Source: Dehalococcoidia bacterium (GTDB lineage: Bacteria > Chloroflexota > Dehalococcoidia > E44-bin15). Taken from it: a stretch of 42,566 nucleotides of DNA. Location: NCBI GenBank assembly GCA_041649635.1, contig JBAZMV010000009.1, forward strand, positions 1 to 42,566, written 5' to 3'. This document shows positions 1 through 10,258 of the stretch, piece by piece. Below the pieces are notes generated by a model. It saw only the letters and a program-made list of their open reading frames with translations, did not search any database and had not been told where the DNA came from. The translations under genes and the position numbers were made by a program. Each line of letters begins with the position of its first letter. Within the stretch, counting starts at the first letter, position 1.

Positions 1-340
1 TTGACTGCGGCTCCGACGGCGACACCGTCACAGCCACCCCCAACGCGTGCTACTCCTTCGTTGACTGGTCGGACGGCGTACTGACCGCCTCCAGAACCGA
101 TACCAACGTACAGGCCGATATCACCGTGACCGCCAACTTCGCTATCGAGCCCTACACACTGACCTATAACGCCGGTGCGGGAGGCTCTATCACGGGCACT
201 ACCCCGCAAACTGTTGACTGCGGCTCCGACGGCGACACCGTCACAGCCACCCCCAACGCGTGCTACTCCTTCGTTGACTGGTCGGACGGCGTACTGACCG
301 CCTCCAGAACCGATACCAACGTACAGGCCGATATCACCGT
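1..340 (+). repeat. 213-bp in-frame tandem repeat (71 codons)
   Basis: Positions 1-127 recur exactly at 214-340, a period of 213 bp or 71 codons. The copies begin to differ just after position 127. The repeat encodes one InlB-like module, and the left copy is cut by the window edge, so the array may continue upstream. Confidence 0.9.
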
Positions 341-1490
341 CACTGCTAACTTCGCTATCGATGAGTTCGACCTTACCACCTCCTCTACCGCGGGCGGCTC
401 CGTTACCACCCCGGGCGAGGCCGGCCCTTATACATACAACTGCGGCCAAGTGGTCGATATTGTGGCTACTCCGGCAGACGGATACGCCTTTGTCAATTGG
501 ACCGGCGACACGGGCACTATCGGCGACACCAACGCCGCTTCCACTACCATCACCATGAACGGCGATTACTCCATAACCGCCAACTTTGAGGAGGATGCGG
601 TTACCTACACACTGACGATGGCGACAGCCGGAGGAAACGGCGGCTCTGCTAACGACCTGACCGGCGGCTCTCCTTACGCGGCAGGCACCGTAGTCAACAT
701 ACAGGCCACCGCCAACAACGGCTCCGCTTTCTATAACTGGACGGCTCCGGCCGGCTCGTTCGCTAACGCCAATTCGGCAACAACTACCTTCACCATGCCC
801 GCTCAAGATGTTACCGTCACCGCCAACTTCGTGGTGCCGGAGTTCGTATATCTGTCAACCTATTCCGGTTCAGCCGATACTTATTGGAAATGGGTATGGC
901 TGAACCGCGTGTATGTGACGCCCAACTCAGGGGAATCTAGGGGCGGATGGTGCGATTACTATGAGACCAATTTCTATTCCGATGCGGCCTGCACGACTAC
1001 AACCGAGCCGATACGAAAGATCGTTAAGTATATAACTATAACCTTAACCCTTCATGCTCCCATGAAGGAATGGCGTAATCCTGACGACCTCCTGCTTGTC
1101 CAGCGCTATAGCGAGGCAACGGCCAACATAGGCGGCCTTGCCAAAAACTGGGTCTACTACCGGAATCTCACCGGCACACAGCCCGGCGCTCCTTGGACGC
1201 TAAGCGAGACCTTCTCAGAGACCGAGGAGATCGATTCAGATAATGATGCGGGCGACTCAGAGAATACCCGCTCGCATGTCGTTGCCGGCGCTACAGAGTC
1301 GGTCACCGTTCCAGCAGGAACCTTCACCTGCTACAAGAACACTATAACCGTGGGGTCCAAGACGATCATTGAGTACTGGGATGCCTCGGGTGTCTTCCCA
1401 TACATGCCGATAAAAACTGTGGACAATGTCGCCTTCCAGAGTACTGATACCAAGGTGCTTGTATCCACAACCATTAATCTGAACCCGTAA
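3..1490 (+). CDS. Surface protein with InlB-like repeats, 5' end outside window
   Basis: The reading frame is open from the left edge, so the start and any signal peptide are missing; the first in-frame GTG (126) is only a valine codon inside a repeat. Four tandem beta-rich repeats of about 70 residues are visible, each ending in a motif like ITVTANF and carrying F/Y-x-x-W cores, as in divergent InlB B-repeat ('bacterial repeat') domains of secreted Gram-positive and Chloroflexota proteins. From about position 838 a unique C-terminal domain of about 215 residues follows, with four cysteines and the stretch VTVPAGTFTCYKN, which resembles extracellular lipoprotein-like beta domains. I do not recognise that domain further. 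Role inferred: cell-surface or secreted adhesion/binding protein. The last 295 codons are almost identical to the next gene. A terminator follows the stop. Confidence 0.8.
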   Translation, partial: DCGSDGDTVTATPNACYSFVDWSDGVLTASRTDTNVQADITVTANFAIEPYTLTYNAGAGGSITGTTPQTVDCGSDGDTVTATPNACYSFVDWSDGVLTASRTDTNVQADITVTANFAIDEFDLTTSSTAGGSVTTPGEAGPYTYNCGQVVDIVATPADGYAFVNWTGDTGTIGDTNAASTTITMNGDYSITANFEEDAVTYTLTMATAGGNGGSANDLTGGSPYAAGTVVNIQATANNGSAFYNWTAPAGSFANANSATTTFTMPAQDVTVTANFVVPEFVYLSTYSGSADTYWKWVWLNRVYVTPNSGESRGGWCDYYETNFYSDAACTTTTEPIRKIVKYITITLTLHAPMKEWRNPDDLLLVQRYSEATANIGGLAKNWVYYRNLTGTQPGAPWTLSETFSETEEIDSDNDAGDSENTRSHVVAGATESVTVPAGTFTCYKNTITVGSKTIIEYWDASGVFPYMPIKTVDNVAFQSTDTKVLVSTTINLNP

Positions 1491-1553
1491 CTTCTGAGTA
1501 CACAACGGTAAACCATTCAACTAAAGCCCCCCTTAATCGGGGGGCTTTTCTTT
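604..1553 (+). repeat. 950-bp direct repeat, copy 1
   Basis: This segment covers the last InlB-like repeat, the C-terminal domain, the stop codon and the terminator of the first gene. It matches 2551-3500 at a constant offset of 1947 bp. By eye I count four base differences, all within the first 150 bp, and the remaining 800 bp look identical. Confidence 0.93.
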
Positions 1554-1554
1554 T
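1523..1554 (+). terminator. Rho-independent terminator of first surface gene
   Basis: A stem of AAAGCCCCCC against GGGGGGCTTTT with a TTAATC loop is followed by TCTTTT, 33 bp after the stop codon. It lies inside the 950-bp duplication, so the second gene has an identical one. Confidence 0.92.
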
Positions 1555-1724
1555 AGCCCCTTGAAAAAATCTCAACGTTAAAGATAGATAATATGCAAGA
1601 AATATAGTTACCTCGGTCAACATATTGCAAACGAAAGCTCTCTGTGTTAACATCATCACACTTTACTCATTCATGACTAACAGTCGAATGTTTACTTGTT
1701 TAAGCAATTTTGTGCTTTATTATG

Positions 1725-1753
1725 TTGACCAGACCTTTAAAAAGCTGTATAAT
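1725..1753 (+). promoter_or_regulatory. Sigma70-type promoter of dockerin gene
   Basis: TTGACC at 1725-1730 and a perfect TATAAT at 1748-1753 are separated by 17 bp. The predicted transcript starts near 1760, leaving about 50 nt of leader before the ATG at 1809. The rest of the 318-bp gap (1491-1808) holds the upstream terminator and AT-rich sequence with no other recognisable element. Confidence 0.8.
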
Positions 1754-1808
1754 AGGCGGTCAAGATATATACTTAATCGTTTTAGATAATCTGCTATGGA
1801 GGTGCAAT

Positions 1809-3437
1809 ATGTATCACCGAAATAGAGGCAAACATATTTTCTTATCGCTCATAGGCTTGCTGTCTGCTTTTATCCTTGCTTTTTCCCCCGTACTCATAGC
1901 GCCGGCTCCGGCGAGTGCCGCGGCAACGGGAGACCTCAACGGGGATGGCGAGGTGAATATACTCGATTTTATACTGCTTAAACTGGTTCTCTTAAAACAG
2001 CACCAGCCGGGCGACAACAATGACATCGACGGCAACGGCATACTAAATACACTCGATGGATCTGCCTTACTTGATATAATATTCGGCAATAACGCGTTGC
2101 CTAGCGGCGGCGGCGGTGGTGGCGGTGGTGGATCGACACCTACTCCCACTCCCACGCCGACACCTACTACTACGCCGACACCTACGCCTACACCTACTCC
2201 CACGCCTACGCCGACACCTACTCCCACGCCTACGCCTACTCCCACGCCTACACCTACGCCCACGCCTACACCTACGCCTACTCCGACGCCTACTCCTACT
2301 CCCACTCCCACGCCTACACCTACGCCTACTCCTACGCCTACTCCGACGCCTACTCCTACTCCCACTCCCACGCCTACACCTACGCCTACTCCTACGCCTA
2401 CTCCGACTCCGACTCCGACACCTACTCCTACTCCCACGCCTACTCCTACTCCCACTCCCACGCCTACACCTACGCCTACTCCTACGCCTACTCCGACTCC
2501 GACACCTACTCCCACGCCTACTCCCACGCCTACTCCTACGAGCGGTCCAACCTACACACTGACGATGGCGACGGCTGGAGGAAACGGCGGCTCTGCTAAC
2601 GACCTGACCGGCGGCTCTCCTTACACGGCAGGCACCGTAGTCAACATACAGGCCACCGCCAACAACGGCTCCGCTTTCTATAACTGGACGGCTCCAGCCG
2701 GCTCGTTCGCTAACGCCAATTCGGCAACAACTACCTTCACCATGCCCGCTCAAGATGTTACCGTCACCGCCAACTTCGTGGTGCCGGAGTTCGTATATCT
2801 GTCAACCTATTCCGGTTCAGCCGATACTTATTGGAAATGGGTATGGCTGAACCGCGTGTATGTGACGCCCAACTCAGGGGAATCTAGGGGCGGATGGTGC
2901 GATTACTATGAGACCAATTTCTATTCCGATGCGGCCTGCACGACTACAACCGAGCCGATACGAAAGATCGTTAAGTATATAACTATAACCTTAACCCTTC
3001 ATGCTCCCATGAAGGAATGGCGTAATCCTGACGACCTCCTGCTTGTCCAGCGCTATAGCGAGGCAACGGCCAACATAGGCGGCCTTGCCAAAAACTGGGT
3101 CTACTACCGGAATCTCACCGGCACACAGCCCGGCGCTCCTTGGACGCTAAGCGAGACCTTCTCAGAGACCGAGGAGATCGATTCAGATAATGATGCGGGC
3201 GACTCAGAGAATACCCGCTCGCATGTCGTTGCCGGCGCTACAGAGTCGGTCACCGTTCCAGCAGGAACCTTCACCTGCTACAAGAACACTATAACCGTGG
3301 GGTCCAAGACGATCATTGAGTACTGGGATGCCTCGGGTGTCTTCCCATACATGCCGATAAAAACTGTGGACAATGTCGCCTTCCAGAGTACTGATACCAA
3401 GGTGCTTGTATCCACAACCATTAATCTGAACCCGTAA
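1809..3437 (+). CDS. Secreted dockerin protein with Thr-Pro linker and InlB-like repeat
   Basis: 542 residues. The ATG at 1809 is chosen over upstream in-frame starts because GGAGGTG (1798-1804) precedes it and the promoter lies at 1725-1753. Residues 1-38 form a signal peptide (basic start, hydrophobic core, APASA-type cleavage). Residues about 40-94 are a type I dockerin with two calcium-binding loops (GDLNGDGEVN; DIDGNGILN). A Gly9 spacer leads into a 135-residue (TP)n linker, then one InlB-like repeat and the C-terminal domain, which is nearly identical to that of the preceding gene. The dockerin would bind a cohesin, but none is encoded in this window. Inferred role: an exported protein tethered non-covalently at the surface. 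The arrangement suggests a modular C-terminal cassette shared by recombination. Own promoter and terminator, so monocistronic. Confidence 0.85.
   Translation: MYHRNRGKHIFLSLIGLLSAFILAFSPVLIAPAPASAAATGDLNGDGEVNILDFILLKLVLLKQHQPGDNNDIDGNGILNTLDGSALLDIIFGNNALPSGGGGGGGGGSTPTPTPTPTPTTTPTPTPTPTPTPTPTPTPTPTPTPTPTPTPTPTPTPTPTPTPTPTPTPTPTPTPTPTPTPTPTPTPTPTPTPTPTPTPTPTPTPTPTPTPTPTPTPTPTPTPTPTPTPTPTPTPTPTPTPTPTSGPTYTLTMATAGGNGGSANDLTGGSPYTAGTVVNIQATANNGSAFYNWTAPAGSFANANSATTTFTMPAQDVTVTANFVVPEFVYLSTYSGSADTYWKWVWLNRVYVTPNSGESRGGWCDYYETNFYSDAACTTTTEPIRKIVKYITITLTLHAPMKEWRNPDDLLLVQRYSEATANIGGLAKNWVYYRNLTGTQPGAPWTLSETFSETEEIDSDNDAGDSENTRSHVVAGATESVTVPAGTFTCYKNTITVGSKTIIEYWDASGVFPYMPIKTVDNVAFQSTDTKVLVSTTINLNP
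2136..2540 (+). repeat. Thr-Pro codon repeat with 60-bp tandem unit
   Basis: 135 codons of alternating Thr and Pro with one TTT interruption near the start. Bases 2281-2340 and 2341-2400 are identical, and a third partial copy follows, so the region is a coding minisatellite likely to vary in length by multiples of 60 bp or smaller 6-bp steps. Such linkers are usually extended and O-glycosylated in secreted proteins (family knowledge). Confidence 0.95.
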
Positions 3438-3500
3438 CTTCTGAGTACACAACGGTAAACCATTCAACTAAAGCCCCCCTTAATCGGGGGGCTTTTCTTT
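2551..3500 (+). repeat. 950-bp direct repeat, copy 2
   Basis: Partner of 604-1553. The only amino-acid change is Ala to Thr near the 5' end, and the terminator is included. The identity stops abruptly after the terminator's CTTTTCTTT. Confidence 0.93.
3470..3500 (+). terminator. Rho-independent terminator of dockerin gene
   Basis: Identical copy of the terminator at 1523-1554: C6/G6 stem with AAAG/CTTTT ends and a T-rich tail. Confidence 0.92.
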
Positions 3501-3607
3501 ATTCTTCGCCGCCTTACACATGACGATTATTGACTAAAGAAGCCGTTTATTATAAGCTTTCTCTGTATTTTCAAATCACATACATGCAACGCAGAAAGGG
3601 AGGAAGA

Positions 3608-4966
3608 ATGGATACCAAGATCCAACTGACAGAGAAAGAGATGCCGCAGCAGTGGTACAACATACAGGCGGATTTGCCCAAGCCCATGCCGCCGGTGCTG
3701 CACCCTGGTACAGGCAAGCCCATAGGTCCCCAGGACCTGGCTCCTCTCTTTCCCATGGAATGTATAAAGCAAGAGGTCAGCCAGGAACGCTGGATTGACA
3801 TCCCCGAGGAACTTCAGGATATCTACAAGATATGGCGCCCCACCCCCCTCGTGCGCGCCAAGCGCTGGGAGAAGGCCCTGGGCACCCCGGCCAAGATATA
3901 TTACAAGTGGGAGGGCGTGAGCCCCGCCGGGAGCCACAAGCCCAACACCGCCGTGGCGCAGGCATATTACTGCAAGCAGGAAGGCGTCAAGCGCATAACC
4001 ACGGAGACCGGCGCCGGCCAGTGGGGCAGCGCGCTATCGTTCGCCACCAATCTGTTCGGTATCGAGTGTAAGATTTACATGGTGCGCATCAGCTACGACC
4101 AGAAGCCCTACCGCAAAATGATGATGCAGGTATGGGGCGGCAAGTGCGTGGCCAGCCCAAGCAACGATACTAAAGCCGGACGTGATATCCTGGCCAAGGA
4201 TCCTAACTCCCCCGGCTCGCTGGGTATAGCCATCAGCGAGGCCGTGGAAGACGCGGTCCAGCGTGAGGACACTAAATACTCGCTGGGAAGCGTTCTGAAC
4301 CATGTGCTGCTGCACCAGACCGTCATAGGCCTTGAGACCCTCAAGCAGTTCGAGAAGATCGGCGAGTATCCCGATATCGCCATCGGCTGCGTCGGCGGCG
4401 GCTCCAACTTCGGCGGGTTCATCATGCCGTTTGCGCGCGATAAGATCACCAAGGGCAAGAAGACCCGCATCATCGCCGTCGAGCCCACCGCCTGTCCGAC
4501 CATGACCCGCGGCCTGTACAAATACGACTTCGGCGACACGGCCTGCACCACGCCTCTGATCAAGATGTTCACGCTGGGACACGGATTCATACCGGCTCCG
4601 ATCCACGCCGGCGGCCTGCGCTACCACGGCATGGCCCCTCTGGTGTGCCATCTTTACGATCTGAAGCTCGTCGAGGCCGTAGCGTTGAAACAAAATCCCT
4701 GCTTCGAGGCCGGAGTCAGCTTCGCCAGGGCCGAGGGACATATCCCCGCTCCGGAAGCGTCGCACGCCATCCGTTGCGCCATGGACGAGGCTCTCAAGTG
4801 TAAGGAATCCGGCGAGGCCAAGACCATAGTGTTTAACAACAGCGGACACGGGCACTTTGACTTGAGCTCATACGAGAAGTACTTCGCGGGCAATCTGGAG
4901 GATACCGAGCTGTCCGACGCGGAAATCAAGAAAGCGCTCGCGGACCTGCCTAACGTCGGCGAATAG
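3608..4966 (+). CDS. Tryptophan synthase beta-like PLP enzyme (TrpB2 type)
   Basis: 452 residues. Start ATG 3608 follows AAAGGGAGGAAG (3595-3606); the frame extends upstream but without a ribosome site. It shows the fold-type II PLP hallmarks of TrpB: the lysine in GSHKPNTA (Lys111) for the Schiff base, GAGQWGSA (about 135-142) at the substrate site, and the phosphate-cupping loop GGGSNFGG (263-270). Length and the GLRYHGMAPL segment fit the TrpB2 subfamily rather than TrpB1, which pairs with TrpA. No trpA or other trp gene is adjacent, as is common for TrpB2 enzymes, which can condense indole with serine. Whether this one makes tryptophan or salvages indole is not shown. Monocistronic, with a terminator after it. 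Confidence 0.92.
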   Translation: MDTKIQLTEKEMPQQWYNIQADLPKPMPPVLHPGTGKPIGPQDLAPLFPMECIKQEVSQERWIDIPEELQDIYKIWRPTPLVRAKRWEKALGTPAKIYYKWEGVSPAGSHKPNTAVAQAYYCKQEGVKRITTETGAGQWGSALSFATNLFGIECKIYMVRISYDQKPYRKMMMQVWGGKCVASPSNDTKAGRDILAKDPNSPGSLGIAISEAVEDAVQREDTKYSLGSVLNHVLLHQTVIGLETLKQFEKIGEYPDIAIGCVGGGSNFGGFIMPFARDKITKGKKTRIIAVEPTACPTMTRGLYKYDFGDTACTTPLIKMFTLGHGFIPAPIHAGGLRYHGMAPLVCHLYDLKLVEAVALKQNPCFEAGVSFARAEGHIPAPEASHAIRCAMDEALKCKESGEAKTIVFNNSGHGHFDLSSYEKYFAGNLEDTELSDAEIKKALADLPNVGE

Positions 4967-4989
4967 ACTTTCAACTAGAAACTAACGTT

Positions 4990-5020
4990 CAGCCGCTCCC
5001 GCGAGGGGGCGGCTTTACTT
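4990..5020 (+). terminator. Terminator after trpB2
   Basis: GCCGCTCCC pairs with GGGGGCGGC (one wobble) around a GCGA loop, followed by TTTACTTTTC. Confidence 0.75.
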
Positions 5021-5040
5021 TTCATTTACAGAGGGTTTGT

Positions 5041-5046
5041 TATAAT
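5041..5046 (+). promoter_or_regulatory. Possible -10 box of protease gene
   Basis: A perfect TATAAT lies 31 bp before the ATG at 5078. No good -35 hexamer is seen at the expected distance, so only the -10 is proposed. Confidence 0.35.
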
Positions 5047-5077
5047 ATTTTCTAGAATAGTACGGAGCTGTTTCAAA

Positions 5078-6148
5078 ATGTCCAAGATAAAAACTGCGTT
5101 CGCCGTAACACTTATCGTCCTATCGATAGCCATCGTAGGTTGCACATCAGGCGGCATAAATATCTCTATTCCAACCCCAAACTCTTCGGCTACCGCATCG
5201 CCCGAGGACTACAACCTGCCTACTATCACCAACGTTGTAGACGAGGCAAACCCCGCCGTCGTCTCTATTGTAGTAGGCACGGTCTCCTACAACTGGTTCA
5301 TGCAGCCCGTGCCCTCCGAATCCGCCGGCTCGGGTGTAATCATCGACGGGGACGGATACATCGTGACCAACAACCACGTGGTCGAGGACAGCACCAGCAT
5401 CACGGTCAGCCTCACCGACGGGAGAAGCTTCGACGCAACCCTCGTCGGCACCGACCCTTACACCGATCTCGCCATCGTAAAAATCGACGGGGGCAATCTG
5501 CCCACAGCTTCGCTCGGCGACTCCGACGCGCTCAGGGTCGGCGACTGGGTCATAGCTATCGGCAACGCCCTGGCACTCGAGGGCGGCCCCACCGTGACGG
5601 TGGGCGTGGTCAGCGCCCTGGGCCGCACAATAGAAGTTGACAGCGACACGACCCTTTACGACCTGATCCAGACCGACGCCGCCATCAACCCCGGCAACAG
5701 CGGCGGCCCGCTGATAAACCTGAACGGTGAGGTCATCGGCATCAATACCGCCAAGATATCGTCGGTCGAGGTCTCCGGCGTCGGATTCGCCATAAGTTCC
5801 AACAGCGCGGTCCCGATAATAGAAGAGCTCATCAGCAAAGGCTATGTCTCGCGGCCTTACCTCGGTGTATCTCTGGTCACGGTCACGCCTGCTATCGTGA
5901 ACACGTACGATTTGAGAGTCGATACGGGCGCGATGATCTACTACATGAATCAGGGGACGCCGGCATCCAACGCCGGACTCAGGCCGGGCGACGTTATCGT
6001 CGCGTTTGACAACGTCGAGATAGAGACCGCGGACGATGCCATCCAGGCGATCCGAAACCATAGTGTGGGCGACACTGTCGAGGTCAAATACTATCGCGGC
6101 AACAGCCTGCAGTCCGCCTGGGTCACTCTGGCCGAAAGGCCGCATTAA
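5078..6148 (+). CDS. HtrA/DegP-family serine protease, lipoprotein, one PDZ
   Basis: 356 residues. The N-terminus has a lipoprotein signal with lipobox IVGC (Cys22), so the enzyme should be anchored on the outer face of the membrane. A chymotrypsin-fold protease domain follows (about 50-255) with a complete triad: His100 in TNNHVVED, Asp130 in YTDLAIV, Ser208 in GNSGGPL. One PDZ domain (about 268-350) contains GLRPGDVIV. Role by family: degradation or chaperoning of misfolded exported proteins. The short Thr/Ser/Pro-rich stretch after Cys22 is a linker. Ribosome site is weak (GGAG about 12 bp upstream). No operon partner. Confidence 0.93.
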   Translation: MSKIKTAFAVTLIVLSIAIVGCTSGGINISIPTPNSSATASPEDYNLPTITNVVDEANPAVVSIVVGTVSYNWFMQPVPSESAGSGVIIDGDGYIVTNNHVVEDSTSITVSLTDGRSFDATLVGTDPYTDLAIVKIDGGNLPTASLGDSDALRVGDWVIAIGNALALEGGPTVTVGVVSALGRTIEVDSDTTLYDLIQTDAAINPGNSGGPLINLNGEVIGINTAKISSVEVSGVGFAISSNSAVPIIEELISKGYVSRPYLGVSLVTVTPAIVNTYDLRVDTGAMIYYMNQGTPASNAGLRPGDVIVAFDNVEIETADDAIQAIRNHSVGDTVEVKYYRGNSLQSAWVTLAERPH

Positions 6149-6181
6149 GAGCTACGATCGATTTAGCCTAGCTATGGCAGA

Positions 6182-6207
6182 GATTGCTTCGCTACGCTCG
6201 CAATGAC
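6182..6207. repeat. Short dispersed repeat, solo copy A
   Basis: GATTGCTTCG...TCGCAATGAC, a 26-bp short form of the repeat that flanks the GIY-YIG gene, in the same orientation as the copy at 6602-6647. Confidence 0.75.
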
Positions 6208-6243
6208 ATCTTTGATGCACCTGCCTGAATAAATAACTATAAT

Positions 6244-6304
6244 TGTCATTGCGAGGAGTCCTTCCATATAGTTCTACCATGGAAAGACGACGAAGCAATC
6301 TCTA
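6244..6304. repeat. Dispersed repeat, left inverted copy flanking GIY-YIG gene
   Basis: Begins TGTCATTGCGAG and ends CGAAGCAATCTCTA, the reverse complement of the ends of 6602-6647. An internal imperfect hairpin (TCCTTCCATA / CCATGGAAAGA) is present. It ends directly at the start of the nuclease gene. Confidence 0.8.
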
Positions 6305-6316
6305 TTGAGGAACAAA

Positions 6317-6604
6317 GTGAAAAAGCAATACTACATCTACATAATGACCAACCAGGGAAATTCCACACTATATACCGGCGTCACTAACAATTTAAAGAGA
6401 AGGTCTTACGAACACAAGGAAAAGCTCGCCGAAGGATTCACCAAAAAGTATAACTTAACGAAGCTCGTATATTACGAGTTTTGTGACGACGTAAAAAGCG
6501 CTATAAACAGAGAGAAGCAGCTAAAAGGTGGCTCAAGGAAAAGCAAGCTTACACTAGTAAGTCACTTCAATCCGGACTGGCACGACCTATACGAAGAGCT
6601 ATAG
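6317..6604 (+). CDS. Small GIY-YIG domain nuclease (UPF0213/YhbQ-like)
   Basis: 95 residues. GTG 6317 is preferred because GAGG (6307-6310) lies 6 bp before it; a TTG at 6305 overlaps that site. The protein is a bare GIY-YIG domain: YIY (6-8) and YTG (19-21) replace the name motif, Arg28/Arg29 in NNLKRRSYEH fit the conserved arginine, and Glu66 in INREKQLKG is the expected metal-binding glutamate. The domain therefore looks catalytically competent. Family members are single-domain nucleases of uncertain role. The gene sits between inverted copies of a repeat, the start region abuts the left copy and its TAG stop is the first codon of the right copy, so gene and repeats look like one unit. Confidence 0.88.
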   Translation: MKKQYYIYIMTNQGNSTLYTGVTNNLKRRSYEHKEKLAEGFTKKYNLTKLVYYEFCDDVKSAINREKQLKGGSRKSKLTLVSHFNPDWHDLYEEL

Positions 6605-6647
6605 AGATTGCTTCGACCTTCTAGTATGGGAAGGTCTCGCAATGACA
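6602..6647. repeat. Dispersed repeat, right inverted copy flanking GIY-YIG gene
   Basis: Begins TAGAGATTGCTTCG and ends TCTCGCAATGACA with an internal hairpin (ACCTTCTA / TGGGAAGGT). It is the inverted counterpart of 6244-6304, and its first three bases are the stop codon of the nuclease gene. Confidence 0.8.
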
Positions 6648-6654
6648 GATAGAA

Positions 6655-9693
<3,039 letters not shown>

Positions 9694-9799
9694 ATGTAAC
9701 TCTCTTCTCGACTCTATATCGACGTATTACGCTGGCGATGGTGTTCTTCACCTTCGCCATCATCTATTGTCATTGTCCTAATTTATCAGGCACAATGCC

Positions 9800-9923
9800 G
9801 GGCGAGACGACCTCGCCCCTACAATCAAATCGTTCGATGTTCGCTGCAATCTATTGGTCTCGTACGTAGGGGCAACCCCCTGTGGTTGCCCAAGAACGGG
9901 CAGGCACGGGGGCCTGCCCCTAC
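9800..9923. repeat. GTAGGGGC-type palindromic repeats between T-box and ileS
   Basis: A half element GGGCGAGACGACCTCGCCCC (9800-9819, ending TAC at 9822) and a full element 9866-9923 starting GTAGGGGC and ending GCCCCTAC. The same ends recur at 37855-37956. They occupy the leader between the T-box terminator and the ileS start. Confidence 0.75.
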
Positions 9924-9949
9924 GACCAGAACATCCACCCCTATAAAAC

Positions 9950-10217
9950 ACAAAAGCCCGTCCCCAAGGGACGAGCCTAAAGCCCGCGGTACCACCCTGC
10001 TTCCCCGACTTTCATCGGGGCTCTCATATAAGGCACACACCCTATGCCTTCGCCATCTATAACGGCTGACGGGGCCGTCCAACTCTACTGGCGATATGCT
10101 CGCATTCGGTTGGCAGCTCGGGAGCGATTTTCAAAGGGACCGCCGCATCTGCTCGCACCGTACCAGATTCGCTGGGCGTCGATTCCCTTTTACTCTTCTC
10201 CGTCTTCGCTTGTACAG
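9950..10217 (-). promoter_or_regulatory. T-box leader, isoleucine-specific, controlling ileS
   Basis: On the minus strand the T-box sequence GGGTGGTACCGCG (9997-9985) is present and is followed by a terminator hairpin, GCTCGTCCC/GGGACGGGC with a TTTTGTGTTTT tail (about 9975-9946). In Stem I, AGTA (5' side) and GAAAATCG (3' side) form the expected loop-E/specifier loop. This puts ATC, an isoleucine codon, at 10128-10126 followed by a purine. Uncharged tRNA-Ile should stabilise the antiterminator and permit ileS transcription. The whole leader sits between jag and ileS. Confidence 0.9.
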
Positions 10218-10223
10218 GTATAG

Positions 10224-10251
10224 ATTATAAACGTCACGAAATAAAAAACAA
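10224..10251 (-). promoter_or_regulatory. Promoter of T-box/ileS transcript
   Basis: On the minus strand TTGTTT (10251-10246), a 16-bp spacer and a perfect TATAAT (10229-10224). It starts 8 bp after the jag stop, so ileS is transcribed independently of the rpmH operon. Confidence 0.7.
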
Positions 10252-10258
10252 CTGCCGT

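Noticed and set aside
1710..1808. Upstream extension of the dockerin gene from 1710
   Set aside because: It would start inside the promoter (1725-1753) and lacks a ribosome site; ATG 1809 has both a ribosome site and a signal peptide.
2136..2540. Thr-Pro region as a sequencing artefact
   Set aside because: Frame is kept through all 135 codons and synonymous codon choice varies, as in genuine secreted-protein linkers.
1814..2753. Long minus-strand and alternate-frame reading frames rich in Gly-Val, Arg-Ser or Leu-Arg across the Thr-Pro linker
   Set aside because: They are mirror images of the (TP)n codon repeat, with no start signals and no family resemblance.
4034..4855. Long minus-strand frame opposite trpB2
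   Set aside because: Antisense shadow of a strongly conserved enzyme gene in G/C-rich sequence; no ribosome site or recognisable protein.
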